Positions 15,065 through 22,897 of a stretch of DNA of 46,819 nt are shown here, in pieces (within the stretch, counting starts at the first letter, position 1; the number at the start of each line of letters is the position of its first letter). The notes under the pieces were generated by a model that was not told where the DNA came from, did not search any database, and was given only the letters and a program-made list of their open reading frames with translations. Made by a program: the position numbers and the translations under genes. Origin of the DNA: CAIXZV01 sp037446495 (GTDB lineage Bacteria > Chloroflexota > Limnocylindria > Limnocylindrales > CSP1-4); assembly GCA_037446495.1 (NCBI GenBank), contig JBBIIL010000015.1, forward strand, positions 1-46,819. Reading direction: 5' to 3'.

Positions 15065-15847
15065 ATGAGTGAAGTCGTCGTCGTGAAGCTGGGCGGCACG
15101 ACGCTCGCCGATCAGAAGCAGGTCCTCGCCGACGTGGCGCAGGTCGCCCGCCAGCGGCCCGTGGTGCTGATCCACGGCGGCGGCAAGCGCATGACCGAGT
15201 GGCTTGAGCGACTGGGCGTGGAGACGCGCTTCGAGGGCGGCCTCCGCGTCACCGACTCGGCGGCGCTGGAGGTCGCGGCCGCGGTCCTGCGCGGCGTGGT
15301 CAACTCGGAGCTGGTCGCCGCGCTGCGCGACGAGGGCTGCGACGCCGTGGGCCTGTCCGGCGTGGACGGCGGCCTGCTGATCGGCGAGCGGCTCCCCCAC
15401 ATGGGCCTCGTGGCGACGGTGATCGGGGTTCGGCGCGATCTCATCGACTCGCTGCTCGTCGCTGGCCAAGTGCCCGTGGTGGCGCCGCTCGCCCGCGACG
15501 AGGATGGCGTGGTGTGCAACGTCAACGCCGACGACGCGGCGGCCGGGCTCGCGGCCGGGCTCGGCGCCCGCCAACTCGTGCTCATGACCGACGTGGACGG
15601 CGTCCGCGACGCTGCCGGGAACAGGCTCGACTCGATCACCCCCCAGCAGGCCGAGGCGCTCATCGCCGACGGCACCATTCGCGGCGGCATGGTCCCCAAA
15701 GTCAGGGCGGCGCTGTCTGCGCTCGCCTGGGAGGGCACGGAGGCGATCATCGCCGACAGCGCTGCCGACCACGCCCTCGCCCGCGCGCTCGACGACCGCC
15801 ACTTCGGCACCCGCGTGTCGAGCCGGGCCGGGTCCGGCGCCGGGTGA
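15065..15847 (+). CDS. argB: Acetylglutamate kinase
   Basis: A 260-residue amino-acid kinase that phosphorylates N-acetylglutamate. Signatures are VVKLGGTT with K8, IHGGGKRMTEW, RFEGGLRVTD, CNVNADDAAAGLA and the C-terminal GGMVPKVRAAL with the ATP-binding lysine. It lies 27 bp after argJ, and its stop overlaps the argR start as GTGA. The paralogue LysZ of the amino-carrier lysine pathway is unlikely because the neighbours are argC, argJ and argG. Confidence 0.94.
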   Translation: MSEVVVVKLGGTTLADQKQVLADVAQVARQRPVVLIHGGGKRMTEWLERLGVETRFEGGLRVTDSAALEVAAAVLRGVVNSELVAALRDEGCDAVGLSGVDGGLLIGERLPHMGLVATVIGVRRDLIDSLLVAGQVPVVAPLARDEDGVVCNVNADDAAAGLAAGLGARQLVLMTDVDGVRDAAGNRLDSITPQQAEALIADGTIRGGMVPKVRAALSALAWEGTEAIIADSAADHALARALDDRHFGTRVSSRAGSGAG

Positions 15848-16356
15848 CCGCCGTGCTCGTGAAGCGCGACCGCCACGCCGCGATCCGTCGATTGGTGTCG
15901 GACCACCCCATCGCGAGTCAGGCCGATCTGGTGGGCGAGCTCTCGGCGCTCGGGTTCGACGTCACCCAGGCGACGGTCTCGCGGGACATCGCGGAGCTCG
16001 GCCTCGCCAAGGTGATGCGCGGCGATCGCTCCATCTACGTCCTCCCCGAGACGCTGGGGAGCCGCCGCGGCCAGCCCAATGACGAGCGGCTGCGCCGGAT
16101 CCTCGCCGACATTCCCGTCAGCGTCGCGCGGAGCGGCCTGATCGTCGTCCTGTCCGGGCAGCCCGGGACCGCGAACGTCATCGCCCAGGCGATCGACGAG
16201 TCCACGCTGGCCGACCAGGTGGGCACGCTCGCGGGCGACAACACGCTCATCGTCCTGTTCCCCGACGAGCCGGCCCTGCTCCGCTGGCTCGAACGGTTTG
16301 CTGCGATCCAGGCGCCGGCCGAGACGGCCGCAGTCACGGAGGCCCTCACGCGATGA
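15844..16356 (+). CDS. argR: Arginine repressor ArgR
   Basis: A 170-residue transcription regulator. Residues about 5-75 are the winged helix-turn-helix with the recognition helix QATVSRDIAELGLAKV (42-57). Residues about 85-160 are the hexamerisation and arginine-binding domain with GTANVIAQAID (108-118) and GDNTLIVLFPD. It represses arginine synthesis genes when arginine is bound; the tandem ARG boxes upstream of argC are the obvious target, so the operon should be autoregulated. The GTG start at 15844 overlaps argB by 4 bp, and the stop overlaps argG as ATGA. Confidence 0.93.
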   Translation: MTAVLVKRDRHAAIRRLVSDHPIASQADLVGELSALGFDVTQATVSRDIAELGLAKVMRGDRSIYVLPETLGSRRGQPNDERLRRILADIPVSVARSGLIVVLSGQPGTANVIAQAIDESTLADQVGTLAGDNTLIVLFPDEPALLRWLERFAAIQAPAETAAVTEALTR

Positions 16357-17633
16357 ACAAAGTGGTGCTCGCCTACTCCGGCGGCCTGGACACGTCGGTC
16401 GCGGTCGCGTGGCTCAGGGAGCAGTACGGCGTCGAGGTCGTCACGCTCACGGTGGACCTCGGCGGCGGCTCGCTCAAGGAGGGCATCGAGCGGCGGGCCA
16501 TGAGCGCGGGCGCCGCGCGCGCCTACGTCGTTGACGCCCGCGAGACGTTCGTGTCGGGGTACGTCTGGCGCGCGCTCCAGGCCGGGGCGATGTACCAGGG
16601 CGCCTACCCGCTGGCCACCGCGCTCGCCCGGCCGCTGCTGGCCCAGCTGCTGGTGGAGGTGGCGCAGAAGGAGGGCGCGGACGCGGTCGGCCACGGCTGC
16701 ACCGGCAAGGGCAACGACCAGGTCCGCTTCGACGTGGCGGTCCACGCGCTGGACCCCGGGCTCGAGGTGATCGCGCCGATGCGCGTGGGGATGGGCCTGA
16801 CCCGCGAGCAGAGCGTCGACTTCGCGAACGCGCGCGGCATCGAGGTGCCGGTGACCAGGGCCGCCCCGTGGTCGATCGACGTCAACCTGTGGGGCCGCTC
16901 CTGCGAGACGGGACCGCTCGAGGACCCGTGGGCCACCCCGCCCGAGGACGCGTACGCCTGGACCGTCAGGGCGGCGGACGCGCCGGAGCCGGTTGAGGTC
17001 GTCATCGGCTTCGAGGGCGGCATCCCGGTGTCCGTCGACGGCGAGGACTTCACGGGCGCAGCGCTCGTCGAGCGGCTGCACACGATCGGCGCCGCGCATG
17101 GCGTGGGGCGCATCGACCACGTCGAGGACCGGTTGGTGGGGATCAAGAGCCGCGAGATCTACGAGGCGCCCGCCGCGGTGATCCTCCACGCGGCGCACCA
17201 CGCGCTGGAGGGCCTGGTCCTCTCGAAGGAGCAGCTGCGGTTCAACCGGTTCGTGGCCGACGAGCTCAGCCAGATCATCTACGACGGCCTGTGGTTCAGC
17301 GCCCTCTCGCGCGACCTGCGCACCTACGCGATGAGCAGTCAGCGCGTGGTCTCGGGCGAGGTCCGCATGCGCCTCGACCACGGCCGCGCCTACGTCGTCG
17401 GCCGGCGGTCCCCGCTCTCGCTCTACGACAGGAGCCTCGCGACGTATGACGAGGGCGATGCGTTCGACCACGCTGCCGCCGTCGGGTTCATCGAGATCTT
17501 CGGGCTGCCGCTCCGCGTGGAGGCGGCACGGCACGGCGCGGTGGGCAAGCACCACGGCGCGGCGTGGACCTGGACGAACCCGATGCTCGACGGCCTGCCC
17601 GCCACCGTTGCAGAGGCCACCGCCCGACGCTGA
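16353..17633 (+). CDS. argG: Argininosuccinate synthase
   Basis: A 426-residue enzyme joining citrulline and aspartate with ATP. It shows the N-terminal PP-loop AYSGGLDTS (7-15), GHGCTGKGNDQVRF, APWSIDVNLWGRSCETG, and GIKSREIYEAPAAVILHAAHHALEGLVLSKEQ, all canonical. It is the last gene of the arg operon, starting inside the argR stop (ATGA). The length is slightly longer than typical (about 400) because of C-terminal residues. The next gene, 20 bp downstream, is a histidine kinase that appears to have its own promoter. Confidence 0.95.
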   Translation: MNKVVLAYSGGLDTSVAVAWLREQYGVEVVTLTVDLGGGSLKEGIERRAMSAGAARAYVVDARETFVSGYVWRALQAGAMYQGAYPLATALARPLLAQLLVEVAQKEGADAVGHGCTGKGNDQVRFDVAVHALDPGLEVIAPMRVGMGLTREQSVDFANARGIEVPVTRAAPWSIDVNLWGRSCETGPLEDPWATPPEDAYAWTVRAADAPEPVEVVIGFEGGIPVSVDGEDFTGAALVERLHTIGAAHGVGRIDHVEDRLVGIKSREIYEAPAAVILHAAHHALEGLVLSKEQLRFNRFVADELSQIIYDGLWFSALSRDLRTYAMSSQRVVSGEVRMRLDHGRAYVVGRRSPLSLYDRSLATYDEGDAFDHAAAVGFIEIFGLPLRVEAARHGAVGKHHGAAWTWTNPMLDGLPATVAEATARR

Positions 17634-17641
17634 CGATGCCG

Positions 17642-17647
17642 TAGGCT
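17642..17647 (+). promoter_or_regulatory. -10 box TAGGCT of a probable leaderless promoter (GAF kinase)
   Basis: TAGGCT lies 8 bp after the argG stop and ends 7 nt before the GTG at 17654. It suggests that the kinase is expressed independently of the arginine operon. Confidence 0.4.
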
Positions 17648-17653
17648 GGAAGG

Positions 17654-18982
17654 GTGACGACCAAGCCCTCCCGGTCGAGGTCGGCGACGAGCGCCAAGCC
17701 CGGGGCCGAGACCGCCGAACCGCCGGCCCGCCCGCTCGCGTCCCAGGCGCCCGCCTCACCGGCGGCCTCAGGACGCGTGGGCCAGCTCGCCTTCCTGCAC
17801 GAGTTCGCCCAGCTCCTGACCGAGGCGCGCGACTGGGACGAGCTGATGCGCACGCTGGTGGACCGGACGACGGTCGCGCTGGGCGTCGAGGTCTGCTCGT
17901 TCTACCTGCTCGACCGCGACGGCACGCGCCTCACGCTGGCTGCCACCAACGGCCTCGATCCGGAGCAGGTGGGTGTCGTCAGCCTGTCCGTGGGACAGGG
18001 CATCACGGGGCGGGCGGCTCGCACGCGCAGGCCGGTCAAGTCCAGAGATGTCACGGTGGACCCGCAGTTCAGCTGGGTCCGCGGCTTCGACGTGCACGGT
18101 CTCCACGCCATGCTCTCCATGCCGCTGCTCTGGGACGAGCAGCTCGTGGGCGTGCTCAATGTGCAGACCGCCGCCGCCCGCGACTTCACGCCGGACGAAG
18201 TGGAGTTCCTGGGCACGATCGCCGCGCTGCTCGGCGGCCTCGTCGAGAAGGGCCGGATGCAGGCCGAGGCCGAGGCACAGCTCGATCGGCTCTCCCAGCT
18301 TGACGCGGCCCGGGCGGAGCTCCTGGCCGTCGTGACCCACGAGCTGCGCACGCCGCTCGCGGTCGTCCGGGCATACGTGGACCTGCTTGCCGACGCCGCC
18401 GCCGCGAACGCCACCGGGGCACGCCAGGCGCAGGTGGAGACCTGGCGCGCGGGCACCGTGGACCAGGTCACGCGCCTGGACCGGCTGGTGGACGGGATCC
18501 TCGCGTCGGTGCGCGGCGAGGGGCTGACGGGCCTGCTCCGTGACCCGTTCGACGTGGTGGCGGCGATCAGCGGCACGGTGGGCACCCTGGCGCTGCTGCT
18601 GCGAACGCGCGCGGTCCGCTGGTACCCGCCCGCCGCGCAGATGGTGGCCCGCGGCGACGTGGCGCGCTTCCAGCAGGTGCTCGAGCAGATCCTCGACAAC
18701 GAGGCGAAGTACGCCCCGCCCGAGGAGGCCGTGTCCATCGGCGTGTGGCGGGTGGGCGACGAGGTGCAGGTCTACATCACCGACGACGGCCCGGGCGTCC
18801 CGATCGACGACTGGGAGGCCGTCTTCCAGCCGTACGTGCGGCTCGACCGGGCGCGCTCGCGCGGCTCGGGCATCGGCCTGTTCGCCGCGCGCCGGCTGAT
18901 GGAGGCGATGGGCGGCCGCGTCTGGATCGAGAAGAACGGCTACGGCGGCTCGCGGTTCATGATGGCGCTGCCGGTGGCCTGA
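17654..18982 (+). CDS. GAF-domain sensor histidine kinase
   Basis: A 442-residue cytoplasmic kinase with no membrane segment. Residues about 45-200 are a GAF sensor (TLVDRTTVALGVEVCSFYLLDRDG, GQGITGRAARTRRPV, GVLNVQTAAARDFTPDEVEFLGTIAALLGGLVE). A short coiled coil leads to the HisKA dimerisation helix with H229 in VVTHELRTPLAVVRAY. The ATPase domain has N349 (LEQILDNEAKYAP), G1 box ITDDGPGVP and G2 box GSGIGLFAARRLMEAMGG. The ligand of the GAF domain is unknown. No response regulator is adjacent. The GTG at 17654 is supported by a -10 box 7 nt upstream; the first 40 residues are Pro/Ala-rich. Confidence 0.9.
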   Translation: MTTKPSRSRSATSAKPGAETAEPPARPLASQAPASPAASGRVGQLAFLHEFAQLLTEARDWDELMRTLVDRTTVALGVEVCSFYLLDRDGTRLTLAATNGLDPEQVGVVSLSVGQGITGRAARTRRPVKSRDVTVDPQFSWVRGFDVHGLHAMLSMPLLWDEQLVGVLNVQTAAARDFTPDEVEFLGTIAALLGGLVEKGRMQAEAEAQLDRLSQLDAARAELLAVVTHELRTPLAVVRAYVDLLADAAAANATGARQAQVETWRAGTVDQVTRLDRLVDGILASVRGEGLTGLLRDPFDVVAAISGTVGTLALLLRTRAVRWYPPAAQMVARGDVARFQQVLEQILDNEAKYAPPEEAVSIGVWRVGDEVQVYITDDGPGVPIDDWEAVFQPYVRLDRARSRGSGIGLFAARRLMEAMGGRVWIEKNGYGGSRFMMALPVA

Positions 18983-19056
18983 TCGAACCGGCAGAGGGCC
19001 TTGCGGTCGCGGGCGCCCGTTCGCGCGGGCAGGGCGGCTCGGGGTCCAGCGATGGC

Positions 19057-19082
19057 GATCGTTCCGCGAGACTGGAACGATC
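19057..19082. terminator. Perfect stem-loop between convergent genes
   Basis: GATCGTTCC and GGAACGATC form a perfect 9-bp stem with an 8-nt loop in the 247-bp gap between the histidine kinase and argH, which are transcribed toward each other. A bidirectional terminator is the likely role, although neither side has a T-tract; a regulator site is the alternative. I see nothing else in the gap (18983-19229). Confidence 0.45.
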
Positions 19083-19229
19083 ACGCACCAACCACGATCC
19101 CGCTGTGCTCCGACCCCCTGTCACCGACGGATGACACCGCAACTCGGCGATCAGGGGCGGCGGGCACTCGAGCAGAATGCGCCGGGGCATCGGCCCGTCG
19201 AGGATGGCCGGCCCCCGCGGCGCCGGCCG

Positions 19230-20651
19230 TCACCCGAGACCGAGCCGAGCCTTCGCGGCGGCCAGCGCCTGGGCGACGCGGTTGGGTGCCGTCCCGCCGA
19301 TGAGGTCCGCCGACGCCAGCGAGCCCTCCACCGTCGCGGCGGCCCGCAACGCGGCGGCGATCCCGCGCTCGTGGGCGAGCTTGCGGGCGACCGGGTCGTC
19401 GGAGCCGTCGAGCGCCGCTCGGAACGCCTCGTCCGGGAGTCCGGCGAGCGCGGCGATCCCCTCGGCCTCCGCGCCGCCCACCAGACCGCCCACGATGTGG
19501 TGGGCCGCGCGGAACGGGACGCCGCGCCCGACCAGCGCGTCGGCGAGCGCGGTGGCTGTCGTGTAGCCCTCCTCGGCGGCCTCGCGCATCCGGTCGCGGT
19601 GGACGACGAGCGTGGCGATGAGGCCGGACATCACCGAGAGCGAGGCTTCGAGCGTGCGTACGGCAGCAAAGAACGCCGGCTTGTCCTCCTGGAGGTCGCG
19701 CTGGTAGGCGAGCGGCAGGCCCTTGAGCAAGGCCAGCATGCCGGCGAGGGCGCCGATGGTGCCCGCCGCGCGGCCGCGGACCAGCTCGGCCGGGTCTGGG
19801 TTCTTCTTGTTGGGCATCATCGACGAGCCCGTCGAGAACGCGTCCGCCACCCGGATGAACCCGAACCGGGGGTTCGACCACCAGGTGATCTCCTCCGCCA
19901 GCCGGGAGAGGTGCACCATCGCCAGCGCCACCGCGCTGAGCACCTCCACCACGAAGTCGCGGTCCGAGGTGGCGTCGAGCGAGTTGGCGGTCACACCGTC
20001 GAAGCCGAGCTCGGCGGCGGTGGCCTCGCGGTCGAGGTGGTAGCCGGCACCGGCCAGCGCCCCGGCGCCGAGGGGCGAGACGTTGAGGCGGCGCTTGGCG
20101 TCAGCGAGGCGACCCCGGTCGCGCTCGAGCATCTCGACGTAGGCGAGCAGGTGGTGCGCCAGGAGCACCGGCTGCGCCGGCTGGATGTGCGTGGTGCCGG
20201 GCAGGACGGCGTCGCCCTCGCGGTCCGCGAGATCGACCAGCGCGCGCTCGAGGTCCAGGATCCCGTCGTCCAGCTGGGCAACGGCCCGCCTGGTCCACAG
20301 GCGCAGGTCCGTCGCCACCTGGTCGTTGCGGGAGCGGCCGGTGTGGAGCTTGCCGCCGACCGGGCCGACGCGCTCGGTGAGCAGCGTCTCGAGGTTCATG
20401 TGGACGTCCTCGAGCTCCGGGTCCCACACGATCGTCCCCGCGACGACGTCCTCGCGCAGGCCGGCAAGCCCGCCCTCGAGCGCCTCCGCCTCCTCGGGCG
20501 CCAGCAGGCCGGCGCGCGCGAGTCCGCGCACATGGGCGATGGAGCCGGCGAGGTCGTCGAGCGCGAGCTCGGCGTCCACCTCGATCGACCGCGTGAAGTC
20601 CGACATGCGCGAGTCCGGCCCGTCGCCGAACCGACCGCCCCAGAGCCGCAT
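19230..20651 (-). CDS. argH: Argininosuccinate lyase
   Basis: A 473-residue lyase releasing arginine and fumarate. It shows the N-terminal MRLWGGRFGDGPD, the substrate loop HTGRSRNDQVATDLRLW, TTHIQPAQPVLLAHH, and the flexible catalytic loop GSSMMPNKKNPDPAELVRG near residue 280. It is oriented against the other arg genes and separated from them by the kinase. Its ATG has a strong AGGAGG ribosome-binding site (20656-20661 on the complement), and a possible -10 box TACGAT lies at 20679-20684. I found no ARG box in its upstream 132 bp, so its control may differ from argC-argG. Confidence 0.95.
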   Translation of the reverse strand: MRLWGGRFGDGPDSRMSDFTRSIEVDAELALDDLAGSIAHVRGLARAGLLAPEEAEALEGGLAGLREDVVAGTIVWDPELEDVHMNLETLLTERVGPVGGKLHTGRSRNDQVATDLRLWTRRAVAQLDDGILDLERALVDLADREGDAVLPGTTHIQPAQPVLLAHHLLAYVEMLERDRGRLADAKRRLNVSPLGAGALAGAGYHLDREATAAELGFDGVTANSLDATSDRDFVVEVLSAVALAMVHLSRLAEEITWWSNPRFGFIRVADAFSTGSSMMPNKKNPDPAELVRGRAAGTIGALAGMLALLKGLPLAYQRDLQEDKPAFFAAVRTLEASLSVMSGLIATLVVHRDRMREAAEEGYTTATALADALVGRGVPFRAAHHIVGGLVGGAEAEGIAALAGLPDEAFRAALDGSDDPVARKLAHERGIAAALRAAATVEGSLASADLIGGTAPNRVAQALAAAKARLGLG

Positions 20652-20783
20652 CGTGCCTCCTGACCGGGTGCTGCGGCCATCGTACCGGCCCGAGGCCGCA
20701 CCCGGGCACGACCGAAGTTGCGGCGCGGGCGGACCGGACGGCGCGGGTGCCGGCCGGGTGGGGCGCTCGGATCAAGGCGCCGG

Positions 20784-21830
20784 TCAGCCCTCCAGGGCCT
20801 CCCGCAAGCGAAGTGCGCCCTCCTCGGGCGTCAGGTCGCGCTGGGGCTCGGACAGCAGTTCGTAGCCGACCATGAACTTGCGCACGGTCGCGCGGAGGAG
20901 CGGAGGGTAGAAGTGCGCGTGCAGCTGCCAGGTCGCCGGATCGCCCACGCCGAACGGCGCCTGGTGCCAGCCCATGGAGAACGGGAACGGCCGGCAGAAC
21001 AGCGCGTCATAGCGGCGGTTGAGGTCCTGAAGGGCGAGGGCGAGGCCATCGCGATGGGCATCGTCGAGATCGGCCAGGCGGGCGGCCGGCTCGGTCGGCA
21101 CGATCATCGCCTCGAACGGCCAGCTCGCCCAGAACGGCACCAGCGTCAGCCACCCATCGGCGTCGCGCACCACGCGGGGACCGCCCAGCTCGGCCGCGGC
21201 GTACTCCACCAGCAGACTGCGACCGGCCTCGGCGAAGTGGCGGGCCTGCTGCTCGAGCTCGAGGGTTGCCTCGACCGGCAGAGCGTCGCCGGACCAGATC
21301 TGACCATGCGGATGCGGGTTCGATGCGCCCATGGCGGCGCCGCGATTCTCGAACGCCTGGACCCAGCTGTAGCGTGAGCCGAGCTCGGTGGTCTGCTCCG
21401 CCCACACGTCCACGACGCGGCGGATGTCGGCTGTGTCCATGCCCGCGAGCGTGAGGTCATGGCGTGGTGAGAAGCACACGACGAGGCACGTTCCGCGCGT
21501 GCCCTCCGCCCGGAACAGCCCCTCGCCGACGTGCGCGTCGGAGGTGTCGGGGCGCAGCGCGGCGAAGTCATTGGTGAACACGAAGGTGGAGTCGTACGCC
21601 GGATTCACGTCGCCGCTGACCCGCGTGTTGCCGGGACACAGGTAGCACGCCGGGTCGAACGACGGGCGCTCCTCGGGCGGCTCGGGCTCCTCGGCGCCGA
21701 GCCACGGGCGCTTCGTCCGGCCCGCCGAGACCAGCACCCACTCGCCCGTCAGCGCGTTGCGGCGCCGGTGGGGCTCGGCGTCGAGCGCGGCCAGCGCCGT
21801 GTCGCCTGCGCGGCGGGGCTCAGTGGGCAC
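20784..21830 (-). CDS. galT: Galactose-1-phosphate uridylyltransferase
   Basis: A 348-residue HIT-superfamily enzyme of the Leloir pathway that swaps UMP between UDP-glucose and galactose-1-phosphate. It carries the zinc pair C62-Y-L-C65, the region RKFMVGYE near the C-terminus, and the catalytic motif NPHPHGQIW (171-179) with H175 as nucleophile. The ATG at 21830 lies 11 bp inside the 3' end of the DeoR-family gene, so the two are translationally coupled. Together they are divergent from the galactoside transport operon. Confidence 0.94.
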   Translation of the reverse strand: MPTEPRRAGDTALAALDAEPHRRRNALTGEWVLVSAGRTKRPWLGAEEPEPPEERPSFDPACYLCPGNTRVSGDVNPAYDSTFVFTNDFAALRPDTSDAHVGEGLFRAEGTRGTCLVVCFSPRHDLTLAGMDTADIRRVVDVWAEQTTELGSRYSWVQAFENRGAAMGASNPHPHGQIWSGDALPVEATLELEQQARHFAEAGRSLLVEYAAAELGGPRVVRDADGWLTLVPFWASWPFEAMIVPTEPAARLADLDDAHRDGLALALQDLNRRYDALFCRPFPFSMGWHQAPFGVGDPATWQLHAHFYPPLLRATVRKFMVGYELLSEPQRDLTPEEGALRLREALEG

Positions 21831-22665
21831 GCGCGACGACCACGTGGGGGCCTTGGGAGGCGAGGGGCGGGGACAGGACAGCGTCGTCGAGCGACGGCCG
21901 CGCGAGGATCACCTCCGGCACGGTCTCGGTCACGGCCGAGAGCGCCTCGGGGTCCAGGCCCGAGTCCGTGATGAGGACGTCGGCCTGGTCGAGGCGGGCG
22001 ATCGACGCGATGCCGATGATCCCCCATTTGCTGTGGTCGGCAACCACCACGAGCCGGCGGCCGGCCTCGACGAGGGCGCGGTCCGTGTCCGCCTCCATGA
22101 GGTTGGGGCAGGTGAAGCCGGCCTTCGCATCCATGCCGTGGACGCCCATGAAGACGAGGTCGAGGTGGACGGAGCGCAGCTGCGCGATGGCGAACGGACC
22201 GACCAGCGCCTCCGACGGCGTCCGGACGCCGCCCGTGAGGATCACCGTCTGGTTCTGGCCCCGGGCGCGATTGAGCACCTCCGAGACCTGGAGCGAGTTG
22301 GTGACCACCGTGATCCCGGGGATGTCTGCGATGAGCCCAGCCAGCGCATACGTGGTGGTGCCGGCGGACAGCGCGAGCGCCATGCCCGGCTGGACCATCT
22401 TCGCAGCCTCGGCGGCGATTGCCGCCTTCTCGCCCTGCTGGAGGGCGGCCTTGGTGACGAACGCGGGCTCGTAGCTGGCGAGCAGCGACGGGGCGGTGGC
22501 GCCGCCGTGCACCTTCTCCAGCAGCCCCTGATCGTGGAGGACCTCGAGATCGCGCCGGACCGTCATGTCCGACACCTCGAGCTCGCGCACGAGATCCGCG
22601 ACCCGCACCGCTCCGACCTGGCGGACGCGATCAAGGATCAGCGCCTGGCGCTGGCGAGCGAGCAT
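21820..22665 (-). CDS. DeoR-family transcriptional repressor, probable regulator of the galactoside locus
   Basis: A 281-residue sugar-sensing repressor. The N-terminal helix-turn-helix is RVADLVRELEVSDMTVRRDLEVLHDQGLLEKVHGGA (about 20-55). The C-terminal DeoR sensor domain, related to ribose-phosphate isomerase folds, shows ALSAGTTTYALAGLI, VVTNSLQV, ILTGG and VFMGVHGMD. The family usually senses a sugar phosphate, so galactose-1-phosphate or a related metabolite is a reasonable guess. ATG 22665 is preferred, with GGAG-type sites just upstream; an in-frame start 72 nt earlier is less likely. The AT-rich 232-bp gap to the divergent binding-protein gene is its most probable operator. Confidence 0.9.
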   Translation of the reverse strand: MLARQRQALILDRVRQVGAVRVADLVRELEVSDMTVRRDLEVLHDQGLLEKVHGGATAPSLLASYEPAFVTKAALQQGEKAAIAAEAAKMVQPGMALALSAGTTTYALAGLIADIPGITVVTNSLQVSEVLNRARGQNQTVILTGGVRTPSEALVGPFAIAQLRSVHLDLVFMGVHGMDAKAGFTCPNLMEADTDRALVEAGRRLVVVADHSKWGIIGIASIARLDQADVLITDSGLDPEALSAVTETVPEVILARPSLDDAVLSPPLASQGPHVVVARAH

Positions 22666-22808
22666 GCCCTCCGCTCCTGTGTGGTGCCGGCCGGCTCTCG
22701 GGTATCCGCAGCTGGCGGATCTCGGCCAGTGGCGCAATGATCGCCCCGTCCGTCACGGAAAGTCAACGCAGATAAACAAAAATCATCGTTGGAACTGGTG
22801 CGAGTCCC

Positions 22809-22838
22809 TTGACAATCCAACAATCCAATCGCAACAAT
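22809..22838 (+). promoter_or_regulatory. Promoter of the galactoside transport operon
   Basis: TTGACA at 22809-22814 is followed after 18 bp by AACAAT at 22833-22838 (four of six consensus bases). It lies 60-90 bp before the ATG of the binding-protein gene, within a segment much richer in A and T than the rest of the window. Confidence 0.5.
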
Positions 22839-22840
22839 CC
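22812..22840. repeat. Three ACAATCC direct repeats, candidate DeoR-family operator
   Basis: ACAATCC occurs at 22812, 22820 and 22834, starting inside the -35 box and spanning the -10 box. DeoR-family proteins often bind repeated short sites at their promoters. A separate pair CAACG...CGTTG (22764-22791) flanks an A-rich core upstream. The assignment to the adjacent repressor is inference. Confidence 0.4.
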
Positions 22841-22897
22841 CCATCGTGGCCTGCCCACGCAGGGACATGCGCGCGGGCGTCACAGAGGAGGATCTCT

